Positions 26,539 through 34,339 are shown, counted from the stretch's first letter. The stretch is 64,000 bases of DNA from Caulobacter sp. 602-2 (GCF_011043625.1 NZ_JAAKGT010000002.1:620001-684000); one strand, 5' to 3'. Notes: generated from the sequence alone by a model not told the origin. Translations and numbers: made by a program.

Positions 26539-27065
26539 AGCCGGCGGGCCCCAAGGCTGACGGCCCGCGCCAGGGCCTGGGCCAGCTGGGCGTCCGACCG
26601 CGCCAGGCCCGCCGCCTCGCCGGCGGCCACCTGCACGGTCACGTTGATCCCGCCGCCGCCGAGAGGCTCGATCGCCCCCGCCCCGGCCGGGCGGAACACC
26701 TCCGGCCCGCGCTCGCCGACCAGATAGGCGCCGCCGCCGGTCACCGGGCCGCCCTCGGCCCGCGCCCCGGAAAAGGCCGACGACAAAGCGCTGGCCAGCG
26801 CCTCGCCCAGACCGCCCGAGCCGCCCGAGCCGCCGCCTCCTCCGCCCGAGATCGCGCCCAGCACCGCCCGCGCCAGCTCGGCCAGCGACACCTCGCCGTC
26901 GGCCGCCGCCCGCGCCAACGACCGGGCCAGGCCCGCGCCCGCCGTGGCGAAGGCGTCCTCGATCGACCGCGCCGCCGCCCGCGCCGGAGCCTCCAGCGCG
27001 GCCAGGGCCTCGGCCGCCTCGGCCGTGCGCAGCGGCAGGCCCTCCACCTCGTCGAAACCGCTCAT
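26535..27065 (-). CDS. GTA tail tape-measure protein (g11)
   Basis: 176 residues, short for a tape measure but in the GTA range (the RcGTA homologue is also small). An Ala-rich helical body is followed by a Gly-rich stretch (SGGGGGGSGGSGGLGEAL) and the typical phage C-terminal motif GPVTGGGAYLVGERGPEVFR. ATG at 27065 overlaps the g10.1 stop. It converges with the DUF805 array. Confidence 0.9.
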   Translation of the reverse strand: MSGFDEVEGLPLRTAEAAEALAALEAPARAAARSIEDAFATAGAGLARSLARAAADGEVSLAELARAVLGAISGGGGGGSGGSGGLGEALASALSSAFSGARAEGGPVTGGGAYLVGERGPEVFRPAGAGAIEPLGGGGINVTVQVAAGEAAGLARSDAQLAQALARAVSLGARRL

Positions 27066-27250
27066 CCGTCCTCGTCCTCCTTGTCGGGAAACCGCGCCAT
27101 CAGTGCGGCGAGATCCGGCCGCGCCAGCACTGGCGAGGCCGGCGTTCCCGCCAGCGCCCGCCACTCCTTCAGCGACAGCCGCCAGAACGCGGCCGGCGGG
27201 ATCGCGAACGCGGTCGCCGCCTGCCGCAGCCTCTCGTCCCAGACGCTCAC
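27062..27250 (-). CDS. GTA small tail-assembly protein (g10.1)
   Basis: 62 residues: a GTG start overlapping the g10 stop, with WDERLRQAATAFAIPPAAFW and LSLKEWRALAG typical of the short phage-associated family found between g10 and the tape measure (TIGR02216-like). It probably assists tape-measure folding, as tail chaperones do. Confidence 0.88.
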   Translation of the reverse strand: MSVWDERLRQAATAFAIPPAAFWRLSLKEWRALAGTPASPVLARPDLAALMARFPDKEDEDG

Positions 27251-27534
27251 GCGGCGGCCGCCAGCGCCCGGGCCACCGCCGCCACCGCCACCGCCTCGCG
27301 CGGGTCCAGCCGGCCGGTGTCCAGCGGCCCCAGGTCGTCGTCGACCAGCGCCGCCAGCACCGCCATCAGCTCGCTCGCCGAAGGCCGCGCCAGCCGCGCC
27401 GGCAGCTGGCTCCAGTCGGACAGGCCCAGCGCGCCCTCGATCCTGGCCAGGCCGCCCAGCGTCAGGCACAGCCGCCGCTCGCGCCCGCCCAGCATCGCCG
27501 TCACCTCGCCCCTGGCCGGATTGGGAAGCGTCAT
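27247..27534 (-). CDS. GTA tail-assembly protein (g10)
   Basis: 95-residue GTA-specific protein: NPARGEVTAMLGGRERRLCL and GGLARIEGALGLSDWSQLP match the DUF3356/GTA gp10 pattern. It starts 14 bases after the major tail gene and is coupled to g10.1. The g10/g10.1 pair resembles the tail-chaperone pair of siphophages. Confidence 0.9.
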   Translation of the reverse strand: MTLPNPARGEVTAMLGGRERRLCLTLGGLARIEGALGLSDWSQLPARLARPSASELMAVLAALVDDDLGPLDTGRLDPREAVAVAAVARALAAAA

Positions 27535-27548
27535 GTCGCCGTCCTCGC

Positions 27549-27965
27549 CTAGATCGCCGTCACGGCGACCGCCCCGGCCGAGGCCAGGGTCAGGGCGAAG
27601 GCCGCCTCGCCGTCGTGCTGGCCGGCATATTCCAGCGCCGAGACCAGGAACGGCCCCTCCAGCTGGGCGAAGTCGGGGATGACCAGGCGCCAGGTCCTGG
27701 CGCTCTGCGAAAAGAAGCTGTCGCGCACCATCGCGTCCGAGGCCGCGTCGCGGAACACGCCCGCCCCCGACACCGAGGCCGAGCGCACGCCCGCCCCGGC
27801 CAGCAGTTCGCGCCAGCGGCCGGCGCTGTCGCCGTCGGTGGCGTCAATGGTCCTGGCGTTCAGGCTGATGGTCCGGGCGCGCAGGCCCGCCACCGTCGTG
27901 AAAGCCTGCGGCGAGCCCCCGTCGCCGATCTTCAGCAGCATGTCCTTGCCGGCTTGCGCGGCCAT
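27549..27965 (-). CDS. GTA major tail protein, TP901-1 family (g9)
   Basis: 138 residues: MAAQAGKDMLLKIGDGGSPQ at the N terminus, RARTISLNARTIDATDGDS and WRLVIPDFAQLEGPFLVSAL later, the standard TP901-1 major tail tube pattern. It would polymerise into the tail tube of the particle. Confidence 0.93.
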   Translation of the reverse strand: MAAQAGKDMLLKIGDGGSPQAFTTVAGLRARTISLNARTIDATDGDSAGRWRELLAGAGVRSASVSGAGVFRDAASDAMVRDSFFSQSARTWRLVIPDFAQLEGPFLVSALEYAGQHDGEAAFALTLASAGAVAVTAI

Positions 27966-27990
27966 GGTCGGTCTCCTCGATGATTGGAAT

Positions 27991-28386
27991 TCAGGCCGGC
28001 TCGCTGACGGCGCGCACGCGCAGCACGCCCAGGGTCAGCTCGTCGTCGGCCGCGGCGAACACGTCGCAGAAGCGCACCTTCAGCGAGGCCAGCACGCGGC
28101 CCTCCACGGGCGGCCGGGCGTCGTGCAGGGCCAGCCGCGCGGCGGCGACCATGGCCCTGGCTTCCTCCGGCCCGCCGAAGCGCGAGGCGCAGGTGATCGT
28201 CACCACGTGCTCGAGCAGGTCGTTGTCGCCGGCGGGCCGGCTCTCGATCCGGCCGATGCTGGCGCAGGGATAGGTCAGCATCCGGGGCGGGGCGGCGTGC
28301 ACCCGCGTCCCCACGATCGCCGACACCGCCGGCGCGCTCGCCAGCAGGTCGGCCAGGGCCCGGGCCAGGGCGGCCTCGGCGCTCAC
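27991..28386 (-). CDS. GTA tail terminator, DUF3168 (g8)
   Basis: 131 residues from a GTG overlapping the g6 stop. It has ALARALADLLASAPAVSAIV, GTRVHAAPPRMLTYPCASIG and DDELTLGVLRVRAVSEPA, typical of DUF3168. It caps the tail tube at the head junction. Confidence 0.9.
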   Translation of the reverse strand: MSAEAALARALADLLASAPAVSAIVGTRVHAAPPRMLTYPCASIGRIESRPAGDNDLLEHVVTITCASRFGGPEEARAMVAAARLALHDARPPVEGRVLASLKVRFCDVFAAADDELTLGVLRVRAVSEPA

Positions 28387-28649
28387 AGCCGGGCCTGCCG
28401 ATAGGGCGCGATCCACGGCTCGACCAGCGACAGCGGCGGCGGCTTGCCGTCGTGGCGATGCTCATAGGCGTGGCAGGCCAGGGCCAGCACGGCCAGGCGC
28501 AGCGGCGCGGGACTGGCCGCGCTCAGCACGACGCCCGCCGCCTGCCCGACCCGCGCCTCGGCGGCGTCGACCAGCAGCGCCACCAGCTCGTCCTCGCCGC
28601 TCGCGCGCAGGAACGCCTTGGCCTGCGCCAAGGTCACCGAATTGGGCAT
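28383..28649 (-). CDS. GTA head-tail connector, gp6-like (g6)
   Basis: 88 residues: MPNSVTLAQAKAFLRASGED and VDAAEARVGQAAGVVL, then LAVLALACHAYEHRHDGKPP, the pattern of small phage head-tail connector (HK97 gp6-like) proteins. It is directly coupled to the DUF3168 gene, so no separate g7 head-closure gene is present between them. A family B repeat precedes it. Confidence 0.85.
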   Translation of the reverse strand: MPNSVTLAQAKAFLRASGEDELVALLVDAAEARVGQAAGVVLSAASPAPLRLAVLALACHAYEHRHDGKPPPLSLVEPWIAPYRQARL

Positions 28650-28696
28650 GGGGATGTTTCCGATGTTGGGGGAGGCGCCCGGTGGGGCGGCCTTCA

Positions 28697-28832
28697 GGAA
28701 CCTCCCCCCGTGGGGGAGGCGATCGCGCAGCGATCGGTGGGGGGAGACCTTGCGAAACCGGCTCGCCCCACGACAGCTGAAAACGTCCCCCCTCCGGCCC
28801 TCCGGGCCGCCTCCCCCACGGGGGGAGGTTCC
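28697..28832 (+). repeat. Inverted repeat element, family B (copy 1)
   Basis: Two inverted halves, each a double hairpin (CCTCCCCCCGTGGGGGAGG plus CGATCGC-GCAGCGATCG). The spacer carries CAGCTGAAAACG, the reverse complement of the GTTTTCAGCT seen in other copies, so this copy lies in the opposite orientation. It sits between GTA g6 and the capsid gene. Confidence 0.85.
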
Positions 28833-28856
28833 CAAGGGGCCGGAGGAGAGTTCACA

Positions 28857-30080
28857 TCAGCTCGCCGCGAACTTCAGCAGCTTCACCGCGTCGAAGTTCT
28901 GCACGCCGCCGCCCACCCGCTTGGTGGTGTAGAACAGCACGTGCGGCTTGGCCGAATAGGGGTCGCGCAGCACCCGCACCCCGGCGCGGTCGACGATCAG
29001 GTAGCCCTTCTCGAAGTCGCCGAAGGCCACCGCCAGCGCATTGGCCCCGACATCGGGCATGGCCTCGATCTCGGTCACCGGAAAGCCCAGCAAGGAAGCC
29101 GACTGCCCGGGCTGCAGGGCCGCGTTCCAGATGTAGTTGCCCTGCGCGTCCTTGAACTTGCGCACCGCGCTGACCGTGCGGCGGTTCAGCACGAAGCGGC
29201 CGTTCTGGCGGTACTGGGCCTTGGCCGAGTAGATCAGGTCGATCAGCTTGTCGGTCGGGTTGCTGGCCGGCCAGTTCCCGGCCACGCCGGTGGCCACGTA
29301 GCCCAGCTGGCCCCACGTGTACGACGCGTCCGGCGCGGCGGTGTAGGCCAAGAGGCCCTTGGGCTTGTTGACCCCGTCGCCGGCCACGAAGGCGGCCGTC
29401 TCCTGGGCGGCGAAGGCGTCCTGCACCTCCTCGGCCAGCCACTCGTCGATGCTGACATAGGCGTCGTCCAGCAGCGCCTGGGTGGCGGCCGGGCTGGCGT
29501 AGAGCTCGCCGGCCGGGAAGTCGATGACGTCCAGCGTGGGCGCCGTGGTCTCCGGACGCGCGGCGGTCTCGGCCACCCAGGCCGCCGCCAGGCCCGTCGG
29601 CGACACCGGCTTGCGGAACGTGCCCGCGCCGATCGTGCGCACCTGGCAGATCTCGCGCATCGGGCTGGTGGCGGCCAGGCGGCGCAGGATCTGCCGCTCC
29701 AGCTCCGGCGGCGCCACATAGCCGCCGGCCGTGGCCACGCCCTCCGACAGGCCCTTGGCCTCCAGCAGGCCGGCCGTCTCGCCGGTCTTCACATAGCGCT
29801 CGAAGGCGGCCTTGCGCTCGTCCACCCGCGCGGCCGGCGCCTCGCCGGAGAGCGCCGGACGGCGGCTGTCGGCCAGCACGCGGTCCAGCCGGTCCTGGGC
29901 GGCGTTCAGCGCCGCGTCAATGCGCGAGACCTTCTCCTCCAGCAGCACGTCAGCGCTCTTGCCCTCGATCGCCGCCAGCCGCTGGTCGTTGGCGGCCTTG
30001 AAGCCCTCGAACGCCGCCAGCACCTGCGCCAGCGCCGAGCGGGCCTCCGGCGAGGCCGGGACCTGTTTGGTTTCCTTCAT
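28857..30080 (-). CDS. GTA major capsid protein, HK97 fold (g5)
   Basis: 407 residues. An N-terminal coiled-coil scaffold region (about 1-90, KVSRIDAALNAAQDRLDRVL) is removed during maturation in this family. The HK97-like capsid domain follows, with GGYVAPPELERQILRRLAAT, EICQVRTIGAGTFRKPVSP and NGRFVLNRRTVSAVRKFKDA. ATG at 30080 has GGAGA upstream; an upstream GTG at 30095 is an alternative. Flanked by repeats on both sides. Confidence 0.95.
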   Translation of the reverse strand: MKETKQVPASPEARSALAQVLAAFEGFKAANDQRLAAIEGKSADVLLEEKVSRIDAALNAAQDRLDRVLADSRRPALSGEAPAARVDERKAAFERYVKTGETAGLLEAKGLSEGVATAGGYVAPPELERQILRRLAATSPMREICQVRTIGAGTFRKPVSPTGLAAAWVAETAARPETTAPTLDVIDFPAGELYASPAATQALLDDAYVSIDEWLAEEVQDAFAAQETAAFVAGDGVNKPKGLLAYTAAPDASYTWGQLGYVATGVAGNWPASNPTDKLIDLIYSAKAQYRQNGRFVLNRRTVSAVRKFKDAQGNYIWNAALQPGQSASLLGFPVTEIEAMPDVGANALAVAFGDFEKGYLIVDRAGVRVLRDPYSAKPHVLFYTTKRVGGGVQNFDAVKLLKFAAS

Positions 30081-30101
30081 GGAGTTCTCCGTCACGGATT
30101 A

Positions 30102-30236
30102 CCTTCTCCCCTTGCGGGAGAAGGAGGGGCCCGCCGGCCGCAGGCCGGTGGGAGGATGAGGGGTTGCGCGGTATCTCCGGCGAGACCCCTCATCCGGCCG
30201 CTTTCGCGGCCACCTTCTCCCGCAAGGGGAGAAGGG
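30102..30236 (+). repeat. Intergenic inverted repeat, family A (copy 2)
   Basis: Halves CCTTCTCCCCTTGCGGGAGA ... and ... TCTCCCGCAAGGGGAGAAGG in inverse order, enclosing GGATGAGGGGT / ACCCCTCATCC. It lies between the prohead protease and capsid genes of the GTA. Confidence 0.85.
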
Positions 30237-30241
30237 AAACT

Positions 30242-30643
30242 TCAGTCGACCATCGCCAGCCGGGCCTGCGGCAGCATCGGGAAGGTCACGATCGACACCT
30301 CCCAGAGGTCGACGCGGGTCAGCACCCGCAAGGCCCCGTCGCGTCGCGCCTTGACCTGCCGGAAGCCGATCGACAGCCCGTCCAGCGCGCCCGCCTCGAC
30401 CAGCGCCGCCACCAGCCGTCCGCGCGGCGTCGCGGTGATGATCCGTCCACGGACGAACAGGCCGCGTGCGTCCTCGAACGCCTCGTCCCAGACGCCCACG
30501 GGCTCGGCCTCGTCGTGCTGATGCAGCATGCGGATCGGCCCGGCCTCCAGGCTTTGCCTGAAGGCCCCGGCGGCGGTGACGTCGTCGTTGAGGTCGCGGG
30601 TCCAGAACAGCGAGGCGTAGCCCTCGATGCGCAGATCGCTCAT
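30242..30643 (-). CDS. GTA prohead protease, HK97 family (g4)
   Basis: 133 residues: RIEGYASLFWTRDLNDDVTA, HQHDEAEPVGVWDEAFEDAR with the catalytic His (His41 or His43), and GALDGLSIGFRQVKA with the catalytic Ser in GLSIGF. The acid residue is probably in VDLWEVSIVTFPMLPQA. It cleaves the capsid scaffold region during head maturation. The start overlaps the g3.5 stop as ATGA. Confidence 0.94.
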   Translation of the reverse strand: MSDLRIEGYASLFWTRDLNDDVTAAGAFRQSLEAGPIRMLHQHDEAEPVGVWDEAFEDARGLFVRGRIITATPRGRLVAALVEAGALDGLSIGFRQVKARRDGALRVLTRVDLWEVSIVTFPMLPQARLAMVD

Positions 30644-30891
30644 CGGCCGGCCCCCTCCAGCTTGGCCTCGATCCGCACCAGGGCCGCGCGCGTCGCCTCG
30701 GCCTGGGTCTCCAGCCTGGCCAGCCGCTCGGCCACCGGGGCCTGGGCGTCGAGGCGTCTCGTGAGATCGTCGATCCGCGCACTGGCCCGCCCGGCCCACA
30801 TCAGCGCCGCAGCCGCCTGCAGCGTCACCGCCACCAGCACGGCCGCCGAGATCTGGCGGTCCAGCCGCCAGCGGTTGGGAGATGAAGTCAT
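30640..30891 (-). CDS. GTA small membrane/coiled-coil protein (g3.5-like)
   Basis: 83 residues: one hydrophobic helix at about 14-33 (ISAAVLVAVTLQAAAALMWA) followed by a coiled coil (LARLETQAEATRAALVRIEA). A short protein of this kind lies between portal and protease genes in several GTA clusters. Function unknown; its coupling to g4 suggests a role in head assembly. Confidence 0.75.
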   Translation of the reverse strand: MTSSPNRWRLDRQISAAVLVAVTLQAAAALMWAGRASARIDDLTRRLDAQAPVAERLARLETQAEATRAALVRIEAKLEGAGR

Positions 30892-30909
30892 CAGCCTCTC
30901 CAAGTTCCA

Positions 30910-31042
30910 GGAACCTCCCCCCGTGGGGGAGGCGGCCGAAGGCCGGTGGGGGGAAGTTTTCAGCTTTCGAGGCATTGGCAGGCCCTCAGCCACGCCCCCC
31001 CTCCGATCGCTGCGCGATCGCCTCCCCCACGGGGGGAGGTTC
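30910..31042 (+). repeat. Inverted repeat element, family B (copy 2)
   Basis: GGAACCTCCCCCCGTGGGGG with a second hairpin GCGGCCGAAGGCCG, spacer with GTTTTCAGCTTTCGAGGC, and the inverse right half ending GGGGGGAGGTTC. It lies between the portal gene and g3.5, reaching the portal stop codon. Confidence 0.85.
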
Positions 31043-31043
31043 T

Positions 31044-32180
31044 CTAGAGCTCCAGCCCCGCCAGCCGCCTGCGCTCCTCGTCGGTCAGGAAGCTCGCCGC
31101 CTCCAGCCGCGCCCACAGCGCGTCGCGCTCGGCGCTCAGCGCCGGCACGGCGTCGAGGTCGCAGGCGACCCGCGCGCCGGGGAACTTCGGTTCCAGCCAG
31201 GCGGTGATCGCCCGCGCCGCCCGCTCGGCCAGGGGCGCGACGGTGTGGCGCCAGAACGCCCCGTTGGCCTCGCGGTAGTTGGCGTAGGTGTTGTCGCCGG
31301 GGATCCCCAGCAGCTGCGGCGGAACCCCGAAGGCCAGGGCGATCTCGCGCGCCGCCGCATGCTTGCCCTCGACGAAATCGAGGTCGGCCGGGGTCAGCGA
31401 CATCGGCTTCCACTCCAGCCCGCCCTCCAGCAGCAGCGGCCGGCCGGCGTTGTCGGCCCCGGCGTGAGCGCCTGCGAGCTCGGCCTTCAGCCGCTCGAAC
31501 TGCTCCTCGCTGAGCCGGTCTCCGTCGCGCCCGCCGTAGACCAGCGCCCCCGACGGCCGCGCGGCGTTGTCGAGCAGGCCCTTGTTCCACGCCCCCGAGG
31601 CGTTGTGCACGTCGATGGCGAAGGCCGCCGCCTCCAGCGGCGAGGCCCCGTAGTGGTCGCTGGTCGGGTTGAACAGCTTGATGTGCAGCACCGGCAGCCA
31701 GCCGTCGGCGTCGCGCCCGATCCGCGCCGTGCGCCCGCCGGCCTGGTAGTCGTAGGCCGCCGGCCAGCCGCGCGGCCCGGGCACCACCGCCATCCGGTCG
31801 GGCCGCAGGGCGTAGAGCTCGGAAGGCCCCTCGCCGGCCGCCTCCAGGTAGCCGTTGCCCGCCACCTGCAGGTGCCCGAAGAACGCCTCCATCAGGTCGG
31901 GCCCGCCCTGCTCGGGATTGGGCCGGGCCAGCAGCCGCGCCAGCGGATGCGCGTCGCTGCGCCTGCCGTCATGAAACACCGCCAGCGGCACGGCCGCCGC
32001 GGCCTCGGCGATCATCCGCACGCAGCGATAGGCCACCGGGTTCTTGGCGAACCCCTCGCTGGCCAGGGCGCCATAGTCCCTCGGCGTCCACTGCGGCCGC
32101 CCGCCGCTGGTCAGCGCCACCAGCCTGGCGGCCCGCGAATCCTTGATTTCCGGCGCACGCCGGCGCGCGAAGAGAGGCAT
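31044..32180 (-). CDS. GTA portal protein, HK97 family (g3)
   Basis: 378 residues: NPVAYRCVRMIAEAAAAVPL, HPLARLLARPNPEQGGPDLM, VAGNGYLEA and GVPPQLLGIPGDNTYANYRE are typical of HK97-type portals. ATG at 32180 (MPLFARRRAP) has GGGAG upstream; the frame extends 9 codons further. It forms the dodecameric DNA gate of the head. Confidence 0.95.
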   Translation of the reverse strand: MPLFARRRAPEIKDSRAARLVALTSGGRPQWTPRDYGALASEGFAKNPVAYRCVRMIAEAAAAVPLAVFHDGRRSDAHPLARLLARPNPEQGGPDLMEAFFGHLQVAGNGYLEAAGEGPSELYALRPDRMAVVPGPRGWPAAYDYQAGGRTARIGRDADGWLPVLHIKLFNPTSDHYGASPLEAAAFAIDVHNASGAWNKGLLDNAARPSGALVYGGRDGDRLSEEQFERLKAELAGAHAGADNAGRPLLLEGGLEWKPMSLTPADLDFVEGKHAAAREIALAFGVPPQLLGIPGDNTYANYREANGAFWRHTVAPLAERAARAITAWLEPKFPGARVACDLDAVPALSAERDALWARLEAASFLTDEERRRLAGLEL

Positions 32181-32240
32181 GCCCGCTCCCGTGAAGATTG
32201 AGAACAAATGAAGAACGATGTAGGGTGAAGGGAACCATGA

Positions 32241-32743
32241 GGAACCTCCCCCTGTGGGGGAGGCGATCGCGAAGCGATCGGTGGGGGGAGCAACAGCCGA
32301 TGCCCGACGAAAACCCGCTCGTCAGGCGCGCCCGCGCCCTGCGCAAGGACATGTCCCTGCCGGAGATGATGCTCTGGAAAGCTCTGCGCGGCAGTCAACT
32401 GGACGGCCTGCGCTTTCGCCGCCAGCACCCGTTCGGGCGCTACGTGCTCGACTTCTATTGCCCGGCCTTCAAGCTCGCGGTCGAGGTCGACAGCTACGCC
32501 CACGAAACCGAGGACCGCCCACGGCGCGACGCGATCCGCGACGACTACATGGCCGGTTTCGGCATCCGCACCTTGAGAATACCCGCCGCCGAAGTGCTCA
32601 AGTCAGTCGACGACGTGGTGGCGACAATCCGCGTGCACCTCCCCCCACCGACCGCTGCGCGGTCGCCTCCCCCACAGGGGGAGGTCCCTTGATCTATGAA
32701 CCTCCCCCTGTGGGGGAGGCGGCCCAAAGGGCCGGTGGGGGAG
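32241..32743 (+). repeat. Family B repeat halves enclosing the DUF559 gene
   Basis: A left half (32241-32290, GGAACCTCCCCCTGTGGGGG ... GGTGGGGGGAG) and an inverse right half (32641-32686) bracket the DUF559 reading frame. A further left-type half follows at 32698-32743. The short spacer of ordinary family B elements is replaced here by ~350 bases of coding sequence. The last ~17 codons of the gene lie within the right half. Confidence 0.8.
32300..32692 (+). CDS. DUF559 / VSR-like endonuclease-domain protein
   Basis: 130 residues. The N-terminal helix LVRRARALRKDMSLPEMMLW precedes the DUF559 core: GLRFRRQHPFGRYVLDFYCP (Asp of the nuclease site) and LAVEVDSYAHETEDRPRRDA (Glu-x-Asp), then AGFGIRTLRIPAAEVL. 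DUF559 proteins share the PD-(D/E)XK-like fold of very-short-patch-repair nucleases. The C terminus (LPPPTAARSPPPQGEVP) is translated repeat. It runs opposite to the GTA genes between terminase and portal. Confidence 0.88.
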   Translation: MPDENPLVRRARALRKDMSLPEMMLWKALRGSQLDGLRFRRQHPFGRYVLDFYCPAFKLAVEVDSYAHETEDRPRRDAIRDDYMAGFGIRTLRIPAAEVLKSVDDVVATIRVHLPPPTAARSPPPQGEVP

Positions 32744-32757
32744 TGAAACCACCCGCC

Positions 32758-33960
32758 TCACACCACCCTAAGCCGCGGCTCCCGTCCCCCGCCCAGCATC
32801 AACTCGCTCAGCGCCCAGACCAGCGCGTCGGCCCGGTCGGGACTGTGGCCCAGATCGCCATCGCCCAGGCCCATCAGCTCCTCCTCCAGCGCCGGGAAGG
32901 CGCCGCAGTGGACGATGCGGCCCTGCTCGTAGAGGGCGGCCACCGGCTCGGCCCGCGCCCGCTTGCCCACCGACGCCCGCACCAGCTTGATCGGGCATGG
33001 CGGGGCGGCCTGGGCCAGCACGCTGCGCACCATGTCGCCGCCCTGGTTGGCCTCGGCCACCAGCGCGTCGGCGTCGAAATCCACGGCCGCCGCGACGGCC
33101 AGGCTGGCCCAGCCGTTGGGCGACAGGCCCCGCGCCGTGCGGTCGGCCAGCACGTAGGCGCGGCCGTCGCGGCGTCCGGCCACCACCACCCCGCAGGCGT
33201 CGCCGCGCGCGGTGGCCGGCGGGTCGACCGCCACCACCACCCGGTCGAACCTGGCCGGCGGCGCGCCGCGACACCGCGCCAGGTCCTCGGCCCGAAAGAG
33301 GCCGCCCTCGGTCTCGACGACGATCCCCTCCAGTTCCTGCGCCGCCAGCCGCGTGCCGCCGTACAGCGCTTCCAGCGTCTCCAGGAACCGGGGCGCCAGG
33401 TTCCCGGCGTTGGCCGCCGTGCCCGCCCGCGTGGTCGCCACGCCCGGCTCGGCCATCAACACCTTCAGCGCCCGGGTCGGACGTGGCGTCGTCGTGACGA
33501 CCAGCCTGGGATCCTCGCCCAGCCTCAGCCCGAACCGCAGCATGGCCAGGGTCTGCGCCGCCTTGGGCCAGGCGCAGAACTCGTCGGCCCAGGCGGCATG
33601 GAACTGCGGTCCGCGCAGGCTGTCGGGGTCTTCCGCCGAGAAGGCGTAGGCTTCCGCGCCCGTGTCCCAGACCAGCCGCCGGCGCGAGCCTTCCCAGCGC
33701 ACGCGGTTGCCCGCCTGGGCCAGGGCGCGCAGCCCGGACGGCCCCTCGATCATCACCTCGCGCACGTCGTGGAAGGTCGGCCCGACCAGGGCCATCCGGC
33801 ACGGCCGGGCGGCCTGATCGGTCACCCAGCCGGCGCCGGCGAAGGTCTTACCCGCACCCCGCCCGCCCAGCATCAGCCAGGTCGCCCAGGGGTCGTCAGG
33901 CGGCGTCTGATGAGCCGCCGGTTTCCACGAGCGGTGCGCCGCGAGCTCGACACTCCTCAT
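32758..33960 (-). CDS. GTA large terminase, DNA packaging ATPase (g2)
   Basis: 400 residues from the chosen start. Walker A GGRGAGKT at 32-39, Walker B-like region in FHAAWADEFCAWPK, and a C-terminal nuclease domain with acidic residues in VVVAVDPPAT, VAEANQGGDM and HSPDRADALVWAL. The frame is open to an upstream start at 34077, but residues before MRSVELAAHR look non-coding and would overlap g1 by 182 bases; ATG at 33960 leaves a 65-base overlap. It packages host DNA by headfuls. Confidence 0.93.
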   Translation of the reverse strand: MRSVELAAHRSWKPAAHQTPPDDPWATWLMLGGRGAGKTFAGAGWVTDQAARPCRMALVGPTFHDVREVMIEGPSGLRALAQAGNRVRWEGSRRRLVWDTGAEAYAFSAEDPDSLRGPQFHAAWADEFCAWPKAAQTLAMLRFGLRLGEDPRLVVTTTPRPTRALKVLMAEPGVATTRAGTAANAGNLAPRFLETLEALYGGTRLAAQELEGIVVETEGGLFRAEDLARCRGAPPARFDRVVVAVDPPATARGDACGVVVAGRRDGRAYVLADRTARGLSPNGWASLAVAAAVDFDADALVAEANQGGDMVRSVLAQAAPPCPIKLVRASVGKRARAEPVAALYEQGRIVHCGAFPALEEELMGLGDGDLGHSPDRADALVWALSELMLGGGREPRLRVV

Positions 33961-34339
33961 CGAGACGCTCTCGCACCAGGCTCTTAAATTCGGCGCTTTG
34001 AGCAACCGCTCCCAGTCGGCGCTCGAGAGCGGCATGCAGCCGCTCGATCCGGTCTTCGGTCCAGGGTTCGTCGTCATTCATCGCCATCTCCTCGCCGACC
34101 GCCTTGGCGATCCGCGCTTGCTTGGCGGCCGAGATCTTCTGCGAACGCAGCCTGGCGGCGTGGAGCATCTCCACCGGCCGCCCGACCAGGGCCACCTGCT
34201 TGCTGGCGTCCAGCCGAACCTTCGGCGGCTCGTCCTTCACCTGGATGAGGAGTTCCTTGGCGGCGCCGTGATAGGTCTCCACGATCAGGTCGCGGATCTC
34301 GGTCAGCAGCGCGTCGATCTGTTCGCTTTTCTCGGCCAT
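33896..34339 (-). CDS. Probable GTA small terminase (g1)
   Basis: 147 residues, the first gene of the cluster. Helical and charged: MAEKSEQIDALLTEIRDLIV, LHAARLRSQKISAAKQARIA and DRIERLHAALERRLGAVAQS. No clear helix-turn-helix, but position, size and helix content fit the GTA small terminase subunit, which in GTAs has low sequence specificity. The frame opens upstream at 34426, but ATG at 34339 fits better. Its last 65 bases overlap the terminase gene. The 148-base divergent gap before 34488 should hold the GTA promoter; no motif was recognised. Confidence 0.72.
   Translation of the reverse strand: MAEKSEQIDALLTEIRDLIVETYHGAAKELLIQVKDEPPKVRLDASKQVALVGRPVEMLHAARLRSQKISAAKQARIAKAVGEEMAMNDDEPWTEDRIERLHAALERRLGAVAQSAEFKSLVRERLDEECRARGAPLVETGGSSDAA

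Noticed and set aside
28697..28832. CRISPR-like or tRNA-like structure in the hairpin repeats
   Set aside because: The units are inverted and not direct repeats with unique spacers, and no cloverleaf or anticodon arm fits.
18174..34339. Active prophage
   Set aside because: No integrase, attachment repeat, replication, holin or endolysin gene in or next to the block; gene set and order match GTAs.
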